From contig NZ_JARJHU010000009.1 of the NCBI RefSeq assembly GCF_029269825.1, forward strand, positions 147,974-211,973: a stretch of 64,000 nt of DNA, written 5' to 3'. Positions 41,731-50,848 of the stretch are shown here, piece after piece (the first letter of the stretch is position 1; each line of letters opens with the position of its first letter). Under the pieces are notes generated by a model. It saw only the letters and a list, made by a program, of their open reading frames with translations, searched no databases and was not told the DNA's origin. Source of the stretch: Pedobacter sp. JY14-1 (GTDB lineage: Bacteria > Bacteroidota > Bacteroidia > Sphingobacteriales > Sphingobacteriaceae). Both the position numbers and the translations under genes were made by a program.

Positions 41731-42804
41731 TTATTTTATAGCATCAAGCTGCTTTTGAATAACTTCTGTATTGGCTTTATCGTCAAGGAAGAAATAAATC
41801 GACTTCAGGTTTTCCAGTGCATTGATATTTTTAGCATCTGTTGCGACTGCAGCCTTATAATAAGGGATAGCCTGGTTAAGCACGGCTTTCATTTTAGCGC
41901 TCAACTCATTGAATTCCTTTACCTTCTTGGGGTCAAGTTTATTTTTTTGTTCCTGCAAGTCAGTGGCTTGTTTGAAATAGATATCCCCCATGATAATATT
42001 ATAGGTAGGATTAGTTGGGTTCTTTTCAATGAGCTTTTTCAACATTTCCTGTGATTTGGCAATATCACCCTTTTTAATGTAGTAGTCAGTTTCCATACCG
42101 ATCAGATCATTGTCTCCCGGAAACTTACCAGACGCCTCCTGAATCATTGCGATCGCTGCGGTACTGTCTTTCAAGTCTTTAAGATAGATTGAAATCATAT
42201 CTTTATATAATAGTGCTGACTCAGGATAATTTAATGCAATTGCTTCTTTATAATTTCTGATCACTTCAGGATAATTGTTGATCTGCTTTGCCATCAAAGC
42301 AGCATTGACGTAGATTGCAGTATCTTTAGGATTACGCTTGGTCACTTCGTTAAAGGCATCCAGCGCCATTGCATAATCCTTCTTTTTATAGGCCAGTACA
42401 CCTCTGTTACGCACTGCATCCTCGACAAAAGATTTTGCGTCCTCAAAGTTCTTCTTATCCTGATCTTTTGGATTTAAGGCATTACCTTTTTCAATTGCTT
42501 CATCAGCAATTTTTTGCTTAGCCTTTGAATTAGAAAGATCTGTAGTATCTATCAGTGCAATCCTTGAGGAAAGCAATGCCCGGTATCCCCAGGCTTCAGC
42601 AGACTGAGAGGTCTTTTCATCGGCTATAGCTTTATCTGTATGGGCGAGACCGTCGTTTAATAACTTCAAGGTCTCTGAAAGTGGCTTATTGCCACCATTG
42701 GCGATAAGAATCCATGCGTTCTTTGCAGCATTCACTTCGCTCTTCTGCGCATTTACAAGCAGTACGCTGCCGGCAAATAAAAGACTTAAGAATATTTTTT
42801 TCAT
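41731..42804 (-). CDS. Exported TPR-repeat protein (paralogue 1)
   Basis: A 357-residue protein with signal peptide MKKIFLSLLFAGSVLLVNAQ and about six TPR-like repeats (for example GVLAYKKKDYAMALDAFNEVTKRNPKD). It lies 33 bases downstream of gyrA on the same strand and may be read through from it. A TPR gene behind gyrA is, as far as I know, a recurring arrangement in Bacteroidota. It is probably periplasmic. No enzymatic motif is present and the partners are unknown. Confidence 0.85.
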   Translation of the reverse strand: MKKIFLSLLFAGSVLLVNAQKSEVNAAKNAWILIANGGNKPLSETLKLLNDGLAHTDKAIADEKTSQSAEAWGYRALLSSRIALIDTTDLSNSKAKQKIADEAIEKGNALNPKDQDKKNFEDAKSFVEDAVRNRGVLAYKKKDYAMALDAFNEVTKRNPKDTAIYVNAALMAKQINNYPEVIRNYKEAIALNYPESALLYKDMISIYLKDLKDSTAAIAMIQEASGKFPGDNDLIGMETDYYIKKGDIAKSQEMLKKLIEKNPTNPTYNIIMGDIYFKQATDLQEQKNKLDPKKVKEFNELSAKMKAVLNQAIPYYKAAVATDAKNINALENLKSIYFFLDDKANTEVIQKQLDAIK

Positions 42805-42837
42805 TTTTAATTTATTATTTGTTCAACATTGTATACG

Positions 42838-45354
42838 TTATTCAGTTGGATTAGTTTCTTCGGCAGCGGAATCTGATAATTCTCCCGCTTCTTCTTCATC
42901 CTCATGCTGTATTTTAGCCACCGATGCGATTTCATCATTACCTTTTAAATTGATCAGCTTCACCCCTTGTGTAGCCCTGCCCATTACCCTAAGCTCGCTC
43001 ATCACAATCCTGATTAAAATACCAGATCTGTTGATGATCATCAGGTCATCTCCGTCCGTAACGGCCTTAATGGCTACCAGATTGCCTGTCTTATCCGTAA
43101 TGTTAATGGTTTTAACACCTTTACCACCTCTGTTAGTCACCCGGTAGTCATCAATATCTGTACGCTTGCCATATCCTTTTTCAGATACTACAAGAATGGT
43201 GGCATCAGGATCATCCACAGCAATCATGCCAATAACCTCATCCTTTTCGTGAGCCAGTGTGACGCCCCGTACTCCGGTAGCTGTCCTTCCCATAGGTCTT
43301 ACGGTAGACTCGTTGAACCGGATTGCTCTTCCTGAGCGCAGTGCCATAATGATCTCACTTGAGCCCGTGGTCAGGCTGGCTTCCAGCAGCTGGTCGCCCT
43401 CATTAATATTGATTGCATTGATACCGTTGACCCTAGGCCTTGAATAGGCCTCCAGCGAGGTTTTCTTGATGGTACCCTGTTTGGTACACATAATGATGTA
43501 ATTGTTTTCAAGGTATTCCTGGTCCTTAAGATTTTTTACCTTGATGAACGCTTTTATCTTTTCTTCCTTAGGAATGTTGATGATATTCTGAATTGCTCTT
43601 CCCTTGCTTACCCTTGAACCTTCAGGGATTTCATAAACCCGGAGCCAGAAGCACCTTCCCGCTTCCGTAAAGAAAAGCATGTAGTTATGGTTAGAAGCGA
43701 TCAGCAGGTGTTCTATGAAGTCTTCGCTTTTTGAATCACTTCCCTTCGAGCCTTTACCGCCCCGGCTTTGTGTACGGTATTCCGTGGCAGGAGTACGTTT
43801 AATGTAACCTTCATGGGAAATGGTAATGACAACTTCTTCGTCCTCAATAAAGTCTTCCATACTGAGATCGCCGGCGGCATGTACGATCTGAGTTCTCCGC
43901 TCATCACCGTATTTGTCGGACATTTCCGTCAATTCATCCTTGATAATCTGCATACGTTTACCTTCGTCATCGAGAACAGACTGAAGATATTCGATGGTTT
44001 TCATCAATTCATTATATTCCTCTTTGATCTTATCCCGCTCAAGTCCGGTCAATCTGCGCAGGGTCATATCCAATATAGCCCGCGCCTGTATGTCCGTCAG
44101 GCCAAACTGCTCCATTAATCCGGTCCGCGCGTCTTCAGGTGTCTCAGAGCTACGGATCAGTTTAATAACTTCATCCAGATGATCAAGGGCGATGAGTAAT
44201 CCTTCCAGGATATGCGCCCGTTTTTTAGCCTCAGCAAGCTCAAACTTCGTTCTCCTGATGACCACATCATGTCTGTGCTCGACAAAGTGCCTGATCAGGT
44301 CTTTGAGATTAAGTAATTGAGGGCGGCCGTTCACCAGCGCGATATTATTGACACTAAAAGAAGTTTGAAGCGCAGTCAGTTTAAACAGATTATTCAGGAC
44401 GATAGAGGCATTGGCGTCCCTTTTTATCTCATAAACAATGCGGATACCGTCTTTATTAGACTCATCCTTGATATTTGAAATACCCTCAAGCTTTTTTTCA
44501 CCTATGAGTTCGGCTGTCCGCTCGATCATTTGTGCTTTGTTTACCTGATATGGAATTTCAGTTACGATGATCACCTCTCGGTCTTTTACCGTCTCAATTT
44601 CTGCCTTGGCACGCATCACAATCCGGCCCCTTCCTGTTTCAAATGCCTCCTGTACCCCGGCATATCCGTAGATAATAGCACCGGTAGGAAAGTCAGGTGC
44701 TTTTACATGCTTCATTAAATCGGCAACCGTAACTTCATTATCGTCTATATAGGCGATTGTTGCATTGATCGTTTCTGTAAGGTTGTGAGGCGGCATGTTG
44801 GTCGCCATACCAACTGCGATACCAGAAGATCCGTTGATGAGCAGATTGGGCACCTTGGAAGGTAACACAGTAGGTTCCTGCAATGAATCATCGAAGTTTA
44901 GCTGAAAATCTACAGTATCCTTATTGATGTCGGCCAGCATTTCTTCTGCAATCTTCTGGAACCTGGCTTCAGTATAACGCATTGCAGCAGGAAAGTCACC
45001 ATCAATAGAACCGAAGTTACCCTGCCCTTCAACCATCAGATACCTTAAACTCCATTCCTGGGCCATCCTCACCATCGTATTATAAACCGAGGAATCTCCG
45101 TGAGGGTGGTATTTACCGAGTACCTCACCTACGATACGGGCAGATTTTTTGTAGGGTTTGTTGTTATTCAGACCCAGGTCAAGCATTCCATATAACACGC
45201 GGCGGTGTACCGGTTTTAATCCATCCCGTACATCAGGTAAAGCCCTGGATACGATAACAGACATTGAGTAATCAATGTATGCAGACCTCATCTGCTCGTC
45301 GATATCAATTCTGATTATCTTGTCATTTTCCTGATTTTCTAAATCTTCAGCCAT
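42838..45354 (-). CDS. gyrA: DNA gyrase subunit A
   Basis: An 838-residue gyrase A subunit, the DNA-cleaving half of the type II topoisomerase that introduces negative supercoils. The N-terminus has SALP-type motifs (VIVSRALPDVRDGLKPVHRR). The quinolone-determining region reads HGDSSVYNTMVRMAQ; Ser88 and Asn92 correspond to E. coli Ser83 and Asp87. The catalytic tyrosine is in AAMRYTEAR. The C-terminal beta-pinwheel contains the GyrA box QSRGGKG and ends in an acidic tail (EDEEEAGELSDSAAEE). Asn at the Asp87 position is discussed as a finding. Confidence 0.97.
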   Translation of the reverse strand: MAEDLENQENDKIIRIDIDEQMRSAYIDYSMSVIVSRALPDVRDGLKPVHRRVLYGMLDLGLNNNKPYKKSARIVGEVLGKYHPHGDSSVYNTMVRMAQEWSLRYLMVEGQGNFGSIDGDFPAAMRYTEARFQKIAEEMLADINKDTVDFQLNFDDSLQEPTVLPSKVPNLLINGSSGIAVGMATNMPPHNLTETINATIAYIDDNEVTVADLMKHVKAPDFPTGAIIYGYAGVQEAFETGRGRIVMRAKAEIETVKDREVIIVTEIPYQVNKAQMIERTAELIGEKKLEGISNIKDESNKDGIRIVYEIKRDANASIVLNNLFKLTALQTSFSVNNIALVNGRPQLLNLKDLIRHFVEHRHDVVIRRTKFELAEAKKRAHILEGLLIALDHLDEVIKLIRSSETPEDARTGLMEQFGLTDIQARAILDMTLRRLTGLERDKIKEEYNELMKTIEYLQSVLDDEGKRMQIIKDELTEMSDKYGDERRTQIVHAAGDLSMEDFIEDEEVVITISHEGYIKRTPATEYRTQSRGGKGSKGSDSKSEDFIEHLLIASNHNYMLFFTEAGRCFWLRVYEIPEGSRVSKGRAIQNIINIPKEEKIKAFIKVKNLKDQEYLENNYIIMCTKQGTIKKTSLEAYSRPRVNGINAININEGDQLLEASLTTGSSEIIMALRSGRAIRFNESTVRPMGRTATGVRGVTLAHEKDEVIGMIAVDDPDATILVVSEKGYGKRTDIDDYRVTNRGGKGVKTINITDKTGNLVAIKAVTDGDDLMIINRSGILIRIVMSELRVMGRATQGVKLINLKGNDEIASVAKIQHEDEEEAGELSDSAAEETNPTE

Positions 45355-45420
45355 AAATGTTAATGTTCGTTAAGAACGGTTTAAATGTGGTATTGTTATA
45401 TCCTCGCGAATCTAATAAAA

Positions 45421-45444
45421 AATGCACCATAGCGGTGCATTGTT
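45421..45444 (-). terminator. Terminator of hemF
   Basis: AATGCACC and GGTGCATT pair around a 5-base loop. On the minus strand a T-rich run follows. It lies 34 bases past the hemF stop. Confidence 0.75.
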
Positions 45445-45474
45445 GAAAATTTTAGGCCTAATTTAAGCGTTTCT

Positions 45475-46371
45475 TTAAGCCCATTCAATCCCCTTTTTCA
45501 ACTTACTGAGTGTGATCTGTTCAGGGCTTCCCGGAATGGTCTGATGATTGTACGTCCATTTGGCCAAAGGTGGCAGGCTCATCAGAATTGACTCTACCCT
45601 GCCATTAGTCTCCAGTCCGAATTTAGTTCCCGCATCATATACCAGATTGAACTCAGCATACCTGCTTCTTCTAAGATACTGCCATTCCTGTTCTCTTTCT
45701 GTAAATTCTTTGTCACGGTTGCGGTCAATCAATTCTGTATAGGCCGGAATAAAGGTGTTGCCGACAGCAACTGAAAAATTGAGCAGATCGTCAAAAGTGA
45801 GCTGGGTGTTTTCCGGCTTAAGTCTGTCATAAAAAATGCCTCCTACTCCCCTGGTTTCTTCACGGTGTTTAATGTAAAAGTAATCATCAGCCTGGGACTT
45901 AAACCTTTGATAGAATGAAGGACTAAAAGTGGCGCAGGTTTCCTTTAACAGGTGATGAAAATAGCGCACATCTGTATCGATGATATAGTGCGGTGTCAGA
46001 TCAATACCGCCCCCAAACCACCTCGTACCCTCGTCCATTTCAAAATACCGGATATTCATATGGATGATCGGTACAAATGGATTTCCCGGATGCATCACGA
46101 TAGACACCCCGGTAGCGAAGAATTCCTCGCTGTCTACCTTTAAAGCTGACTTCACTGCTTCAGGCAGTTTGCCGTGAACAGCCGAAAAATTCACCCCGCC
46201 CTTTTCGATAACATTGCCGGCTTGCATAATGCGAGTGCGTCCTCCGCCACCACCCTCTCTATGCCAGAGTTCCTCTTCAAAAGTGGCTTTGCCATCGGTT
46301 AATTCAAGGCCCTTGCAAATTTCATCCTGTACATGCTGATATGCTTCAACAACTCGATCTCTAAAAATCAT
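45475..46371 (-). CDS. hemF: Oxygen-dependent coproporphyrinogen III oxidase
   Basis: A 298-residue cofactor-free enzyme that decarboxylates coproporphyrinogen III to protoporphyrinogen IX using oxygen. Family blocks are WHREGGGGGRTRIMQ near residue 32, GVSIVMHPGNPFVPIIHMNIRYF near 92 (two conserved parts) and WFGGGIDLTPHYI near 117. GVGGIFYD and KFGLETNGRVESILMSLPP close the catalytic domain. Length is standard. The organism therefore has an aerobic heme route. A TAGTTTTG element (minus strand, 46397-46390) lies 19 bases from the start. Confidence 0.95.
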   Translation of the reverse strand: MIFRDRVVEAYQHVQDEICKGLELTDGKATFEEELWHREGGGGGRTRIMQAGNVIEKGGVNFSAVHGKLPEAVKSALKVDSEEFFATGVSIVMHPGNPFVPIIHMNIRYFEMDEGTRWFGGGIDLTPHYIIDTDVRYFHHLLKETCATFSPSFYQRFKSQADDYFYIKHREETRGVGGIFYDRLKPENTQLTFDDLLNFSVAVGNTFIPAYTELIDRNRDKEFTEREQEWQYLRRSRYAEFNLVYDAGTKFGLETNGRVESILMSLPPLAKWTYNHQTIPGSPEQITLSKLKKGIEWA

Positions 46372-46452
46372 CTCTTCAAAACTTTATTGCAAAACTAGCC
46401 TTAAAAAGATACCTTAAAGGTAAGTCATGTGATATAATACAATGCTTTGACA

Positions 46453-47676
46453 CTATTCCTCAATAAAATTGAGATCTCTTCCGTAAGTCTCGTCCAGATT
46501 GTACAGCGCTAGGTATGCCAGTCCTACGGTAAGGATGGCAATGCTTAATGCTGCGTTAATAATCCCGATACGATGAAGCAAAAACTGGAATAAAATGGTT
46601 ACAAGAATAAGCGATCCTCTGACCATATTGGGGACGCTTGTAGTTACGGTTGCCCTGAGGTTAGTTCCAAACTGCTCTGCGGCTATGGTAACGAATACTA
46701 CCCAGTAACCTGTAAACAGCCCAAAGAAAACACAAAGGACATAAAAACCCTGTGCAGTCCATCCGGTATTCAGTAAATAAAACAACATCGCACTGAACAT
46801 CAAGGAGATAAATATAAATACAATTTTTTTCCGGGTCTTGAATACCTGGCTCAGTGCACCACTAATAAAATCTCCTATGGAAATACCGATATAAGTGAAC
46901 ATTACTCCTTTTCCGTTGTCAAGGTATTCCCTGGCATTAAGTGCCTTTCCAAACTCCGGTGCAATGCCTACCAATATCCCGACAACAAACCAAAGCGGAA
47001 CCGCCAGTAATATACAATTCAAATATTTGAAAAAACGCTCCTTACTTGTGAACAGCATCAGGAAATTTCCTGCCTCTACTTTTCGTTCTGACATTTTTTC
47101 AAACATACCAGATTCAAAGACTCCGAACCTGAGCAGCAATAAGAATATGCCAAGTCCACCTCCTACAAAGAAAGCTGTACGCCATTCAAAAAAATCCCCT
47201 ACTACGTATGCGGCAACTGCCCCCATAAGCCCTACCCCTGCAACGAACATTGTCCCATATCCTCTTTTTTCCTTGCTCATGGTTTCGCTCACCAGCGTAA
47301 TGCCGGCACCAAGTTCACCGGCAAGGCCGATACCTGCTATAAACCTAAGTGCTGCATAAACAGGTATAGTGGTCGCAAAACCATTAGCGATATTGGCGAA
47401 TGAATACATAATGATGGAGCCAAACAATACAGATAGCCGGCCTTTCTTGTCACCTATCACTCCCCAGAAGATACCGCCCAGAAGTAGCCCCGCCATTTGC
47501 CAGTTCATCAGACTTAGACCGGTCTCTGTGATCTTGTCTGCAGGTACACCCAATGAGGCGAGACTTTTATTTTTAATGATCAAAAAGAGCAGCAGATCAT
47601 AAATATCCACAAAGTAACCCAACGCGGCTACGAGGATCAGCAGGAAGACGCTTCCCTTTTTTTGATTATTGTTCAT
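46453..47676 (-). CDS. Major facilitator superfamily transporter
   Basis: A 407-residue MFS protein with about twelve membrane spans. The loop between helices 2 and 3 has WGVIGDKKGRLSVL, the classic motif GxxxDRxGRR in slightly altered form, and GLAGELGAGITLVSE follows helix 4. It resembles metabolite:proton symporters, but the substrate cannot be deduced. It is on the same strand as hemF, 81 bases upstream of it; hemF has its own -7 element. Confidence 0.85.
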   Translation of the reverse strand: MNNNQKKGSVFLLILVAALGYFVDIYDLLLFLIIKNKSLASLGVPADKITETGLSLMNWQMAGLLLGGIFWGVIGDKKGRLSVLFGSIIMYSFANIANGFATTIPVYAALRFIAGIGLAGELGAGITLVSETMSKEKRGYGTMFVAGVGLMGAVAAYVVGDFFEWRTAFFVGGGLGIFLLLLRFGVFESGMFEKMSERKVEAGNFLMLFTSKERFFKYLNCILLAVPLWFVVGILVGIAPEFGKALNAREYLDNGKGVMFTYIGISIGDFISGALSQVFKTRKKIVFIFISLMFSAMLFYLLNTGWTAQGFYVLCVFFGLFTGYWVVFVTIAAEQFGTNLRATVTTSVPNMVRGSLILVTILFQFLLHRIGIINAALSIAILTVGLAYLALYNLDETYGRDLNFIEE

Positions 47677-47743
47677 ACAGTTTTATTTGGGCAATGAAAG
47701 TACAAACAAAATCAAGTACATAGAAAAATTTGTCAAAAAGAAA

Positions 47744-47777
47744 CCTTGCCGGCTTTTCCTGATAAACTCCGGCAAGG
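47744..47777 (-). terminator. Terminator of the small lipoprotein gene
   Basis: CCTTGCCGG and CCGGCAAGG form a 9-bp stem with a 16-base loop, followed on the minus strand by a T-rich stretch. The long loop makes it weaker than others here. Confidence 0.55.
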
Positions 47778-47820
47778 CTAATACTTATTTAACAAATGCT
47801 GTTGCAAGGCTTAATAAATC

Positions 47821-48021
47821 CTATTGTACAGGCTTTACAGTCGTATCCGGTGGCATTTTCCTGGAAGTATCTATTGGTGTAGTTGTGGTATCTGTTGGTG
47901 CCATTGTAGTGTCAATAGCTGTACTGTCCGTCGATCCGGAGACGCTTTTGGTAGAATTGCATGCTGACGCGCCGATTAATATCGTGCCTGCGAAAGCAAG
48001 ACTTAAGATTAACTTTTTCAT
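47821..48021 (-). CDS. Small threonine-rich lipoprotein
   Basis: A 66-residue protein with a lipoprotein signal, MKKLILSLAFAGTILIGASAC, where the acylated residue is Cys21. The mature part is about 45 residues of low complexity, dominated by Thr, Ser, Asp and Pro (repeats of the form TDTTTTPIDT). It is probably a surface or periplasmic tethered peptide with no fold of its own. Such tails may serve as spacers or glycosylation sites in Bacteroidota; that is inference. It is monocistronic with its own terminator. Confidence 0.8.
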   Translation of the reverse strand: MKKLILSLAFAGTILIGASACNSTKSVSGSTDSTAIDTTMAPTDTTTTPIDTSRKMPPDTTVKPVQ

Positions 48022-48150
48022 AGGAATAGATTCTTGTTGTTTTCTAAAATGCTAACGTTCAGGTAAAGAACATCTCCTGCTTTATAAAAGTTTGAAATTT
48101 GACATGGAAAGTTTCACCGGATCAATATTCTTTTCAGATATTTAAGCATC

Positions 48151-48639
48151 ATGGTGGTATCGGAAAAAACCCTCAAATGGATACTGTGCTTATATCCTCC
48201 CCTATTTTTTCAACGGATCTGGGTGACGAGATTTCATAAGGGATTCCGCGGCGTAGATGTGAAGATCATCAGGAGTATCTTCAACAGGAACTATAATGGA
48301 TCTATTTTTGGGGGTAGTATTTACGCTGCTACAGATCCTTTTTATGCGATACTATTTGATCAGTTGCTTCAACGGAAGGGGTACAAAACGAGAGTTTGGC
48401 TTAAAAGTGCTTCTATACAATACCTTAAACCCGGCCGGGGAAATTTATATTTTACTATACAGATCACAGATGAAATGATTGCCGATGCAGTTGCTGCACT
48501 TAATGACGGCCATGGTAAATTCGTAAAGGCATACCCAATGGAAATTACCAATTTTTCGGGACAGGTCTGTGCAACTGTAATTAACGAAGTTTACATACGC
48601 AATCTTCATCAGGGAGAGCAACCGCGTATAGCCTATTAA
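48151..48639 (+). CDS. DUF4442 hotdog-fold protein
   Basis: A 162-residue protein resembling DUF4442 members, distant hotdog-fold thioesterases. The family stretch NRNYNGSIFGGSIYAATDPFYAILF spans residues about 45-70 in two adjoining blocks, and WLKSASIQYLKPGRGNLY follows. No signal peptide or membrane span is convincing, although the N-terminus is hydrophobic (LCLYPPLFFQRIWV). A role in acyl-CoA or fatty-acid handling is inferred from the fold only. The next gene begins 13 bases downstream. Confidence 0.78.
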   Translation: MVVSEKTLKWILCLYPPLFFQRIWVTRFHKGFRGVDVKIIRSIFNRNYNGSIFGGSIYAATDPFYAILFDQLLQRKGYKTRVWLKSASIQYLKPGRGNLYFTIQITDEMIADAVAALNDGHGKFVKAYPMEITNFSGQVCATVINEVYIRNLHQGEQPRIAY

Positions 48640-48652
48640 CCTCTAACCGGAT

Positions 48653-49276
48653 ATGAATATTAAAAAGCTCATTTTACAAGGCGAAGGCACTACCCTGGAC
48701 TTTAAAAAAACGATAACCAGCAATGAGAAGATTGCCAGGAGTCTTGTTGCGTTTGCGAATAACCAGGGCGGACAATTACTGATTGGTGTCGGTGATGATG
48801 GTTCTGTAAAAGGTGTAAAGTCTGAAGATGAGGAGCGTTATATGATTCTCAAATCTGCTCATCAGTTCTGCCGGCCGGCAATAGAACCCGACTTCGAAGA
48901 AGTATATGTAGACGACAAATTGGTACTGGTTGTAAAAATTGCACCAAGTGGTACAAAGCCTCACTATGCGCTTGATGAAAATAAAAAGTGGTGGGTTTAT
49001 TTTCGTGTAAACGACAAGAGCATACTTGCCAGCAAGGTACTCGTTGATGTAATCAGGAAAGGTAATGACCATACGCCTAATGTCATTACTTATAATGAAC
49101 AGGAAAAACAATTGCTTCAGTTCCTTAATGACCAGGGTAGAATTACATTAAAGCAATTCAGTAAGCTTACCAGAAACTCCTACAGGCAATCTCAAAAAAT
49201 ATTGGTCAGTATGATCATCGGGGGTATCATCAGGCCGCACATCAACGAAAAAGAAGAATTTTATACCATAGCCTGA
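48653..49276 (+). CDS. AlbA_2 (divergent AAA-4) domain protein with C-terminal winged helix
   Basis: A 207-residue protein. The N-terminal 120 residues match the AlbA_2 domain: GEGTTLDFKKTITSNEKIARSLVAFANNQGGQLLIGVGDDG in consecutive conserved blocks, then PHYALDENKKWWVYFRV. The C-terminal 70 residues look like a winged helix (KQLLQFLNDQGRITLKQFSKL). It probably binds nucleic acid as a regulator. Related domains occur in Schlafen-type proteins and in some defence systems, but no nuclease or effector gene is adjacent here. It lies between the DUF4442 and MATE genes on the same strand with short gaps. Confidence 0.8.
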   Translation: MNIKKLILQGEGTTLDFKKTITSNEKIARSLVAFANNQGGQLLIGVGDDGSVKGVKSEDEERYMILKSAHQFCRPAIEPDFEEVYVDDKLVLVVKIAPSGTKPHYALDENKKWWVYFRVNDKSILASKVLVDVIRKGNDHTPNVITYNEQEKQLLQFLNDQGRITLKQFSKLTRNSYRQSQKILVSMIIGGIIRPHINEKEEFYTIA

Positions 49277-49307
49277 AAACCGGCCATATACATCCCATAC
49301 TCACTTA

Positions 49308-50684
49308 ATGAAAATAAACAAGATAATTACTCTATATAAACCGGTTTATGCTGAAAATCTCCGCCTTGCAATGCCAATTGTTGTTTCCCAACTCGGACAC
49401 ACACTGGTACACCTTGCAGACAGTGTAATTGTCGGGCACTTTGCGGGAACTGTTCAGCTTGCGGCCGTTTCACTAGTCAACAGCCTTTTTATGCTCATTC
49501 TTGTTTTGGGACTGGGCATAGCCTATGGATTAACTCCACTGATTGCCCGGGAAAACGGCAAAAGGAATTACGAGGAATGCGGAAAGTTACTCGCTAACAG
49601 CCTTATGATAAATATTGCAACGGGTTTATTACTCTATATACTGGTACATTTTGGTACACTCGCGATCATAGACCATATCGGGCAATCTCCTGACGTTGTC
49701 GCATACGCAAAACCATATCTCGGATATCTGTCCTTTTCTATCCTGCCTTTGATGGTCTTTCAGACTTTCAAGCAGTTTACTGAAGGACTGGGTTTTACTA
49801 AACAAGCGATGTACATTTCCATTTGGGGAAACCTTATCAATATCATCCTGGGTATCGTTTTTGTGAAGGGGATGTTTGGCATCACCCCGATGGGAGTAAA
49901 AGGTGTCGGTCTGAGTACATTGATTGACCGGTTATTAATGGCAACTGTGATGACATTCTATGTCGTGCGGACCCCGCATTTTAAGCCATATCTCCACCGT
50001 TTTCGTACCCGTATCTGTGATAAGGTACGCATATCAAGAATCATAAAGATAGGTGCACCCGTTGCGCTTCAGTATGCGTTTGAAATCAGCGCTTTCAGCG
50101 GAGCTGCCATCCTCATCGGTACAATAGGCACAACAGAGCAGGCGGCACATCAGATAGCCATTAACCTGGCCGCCATTACCTATATGATGGCTAGCGGAAT
50201 TGCATCAGCCGCAACGATAAAAACCGGAAATAACTTAGGCCGGGGTGACATCAATAAGCTCATGCTTCAGGCTATGGCGAGTTATCATGTCGTGTTGATG
50301 TTTATGGGCATTACGGCACTGATATTCATTTTCGCAAATCCACTCTTACCTTATATCTATACAGAAGATATTGAAGTCGTCAAAGTTGCCTCAAGATTAT
50401 TGATCATCGCCGGTTTCTTCCAGTTGTTCGATGGCACCCAGGTAGTAGGGCTGGGCATCCTGAGAGGAATGGGTGATGTTAATATACCTACGATCATTAC
50501 ATTCGCTGCATATTGGGGCATCGGTATCCCCGTGGGATATATCTTAGGAATACTTCTGCATCTGGGTGCCGATGGCATTTGGTACGGTCTTACGCTCGGT
50601 CTCCTGAGTGCATCGGTTATGCTATACATGCGGTTTCGCCGGTCATCCAGCTTATATTCAGCAGCTCCCTTGACCCTTAACTAA
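49308..50684 (+). CDS. MATE family efflux transporter
   Basis: A 458-residue multidrug and toxin extrusion transporter with twelve predicted spans in two halves. The opening ENLRLAMPIVVSQLGHTLVHLADSVIVGHF and the second-half block GAPVALQYAFEISAFSGAAILIG are both typical. QAAHQIAINLAAITYMMASGIASA marks helix 8. It exports cationic or aromatic compounds with Na+ or H+ exchange; the substrate is not predictable. It is the last of three closely spaced plus-strand genes. Confidence 0.92.
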   Translation: MKINKIITLYKPVYAENLRLAMPIVVSQLGHTLVHLADSVIVGHFAGTVQLAAVSLVNSLFMLILVLGLGIAYGLTPLIARENGKRNYEECGKLLANSLMINIATGLLLYILVHFGTLAIIDHIGQSPDVVAYAKPYLGYLSFSILPLMVFQTFKQFTEGLGFTKQAMYISIWGNLINIILGIVFVKGMFGITPMGVKGVGLSTLIDRLLMATVMTFYVVRTPHFKPYLHRFRTRICDKVRISRIIKIGAPVALQYAFEISAFSGAAILIGTIGTTEQAAHQIAINLAAITYMMASGIASAATIKTGNNLGRGDINKLMLQAMASYHVVLMFMGITALIFIFANPLLPYIYTEDIEVVKVASRLLIIAGFFQLFDGTQVVGLGILRGMGDVNIPTIITFAAYWGIGIPVGYILGILLHLGADGIWYGLTLGLLSASVMLYMRFRRSSSLYSAAPLTLN

Positions 50685-50848
50685 ATCTACAAACTCAGTA
50701 GAATTTTAAATCACTGTAAAGCAATCACTTAAGATGTGTCAAAAAGATTTTTTTGCAGGAGAGCAAAAAACAGAGTAATATTGACTACCAATCCTATAGA
50801 TTAATAATAAAACATATAAAAGTCAAAATGCGACTTTAAGCTACAAAA

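Noticed and set aside
50748..50770. Inverted repeat TTTTTTGC / GCAAAAAA
   Set aside because: Arms are in the wrong order for a terminator on either strand (T run first), and no operator of this type is known to me.
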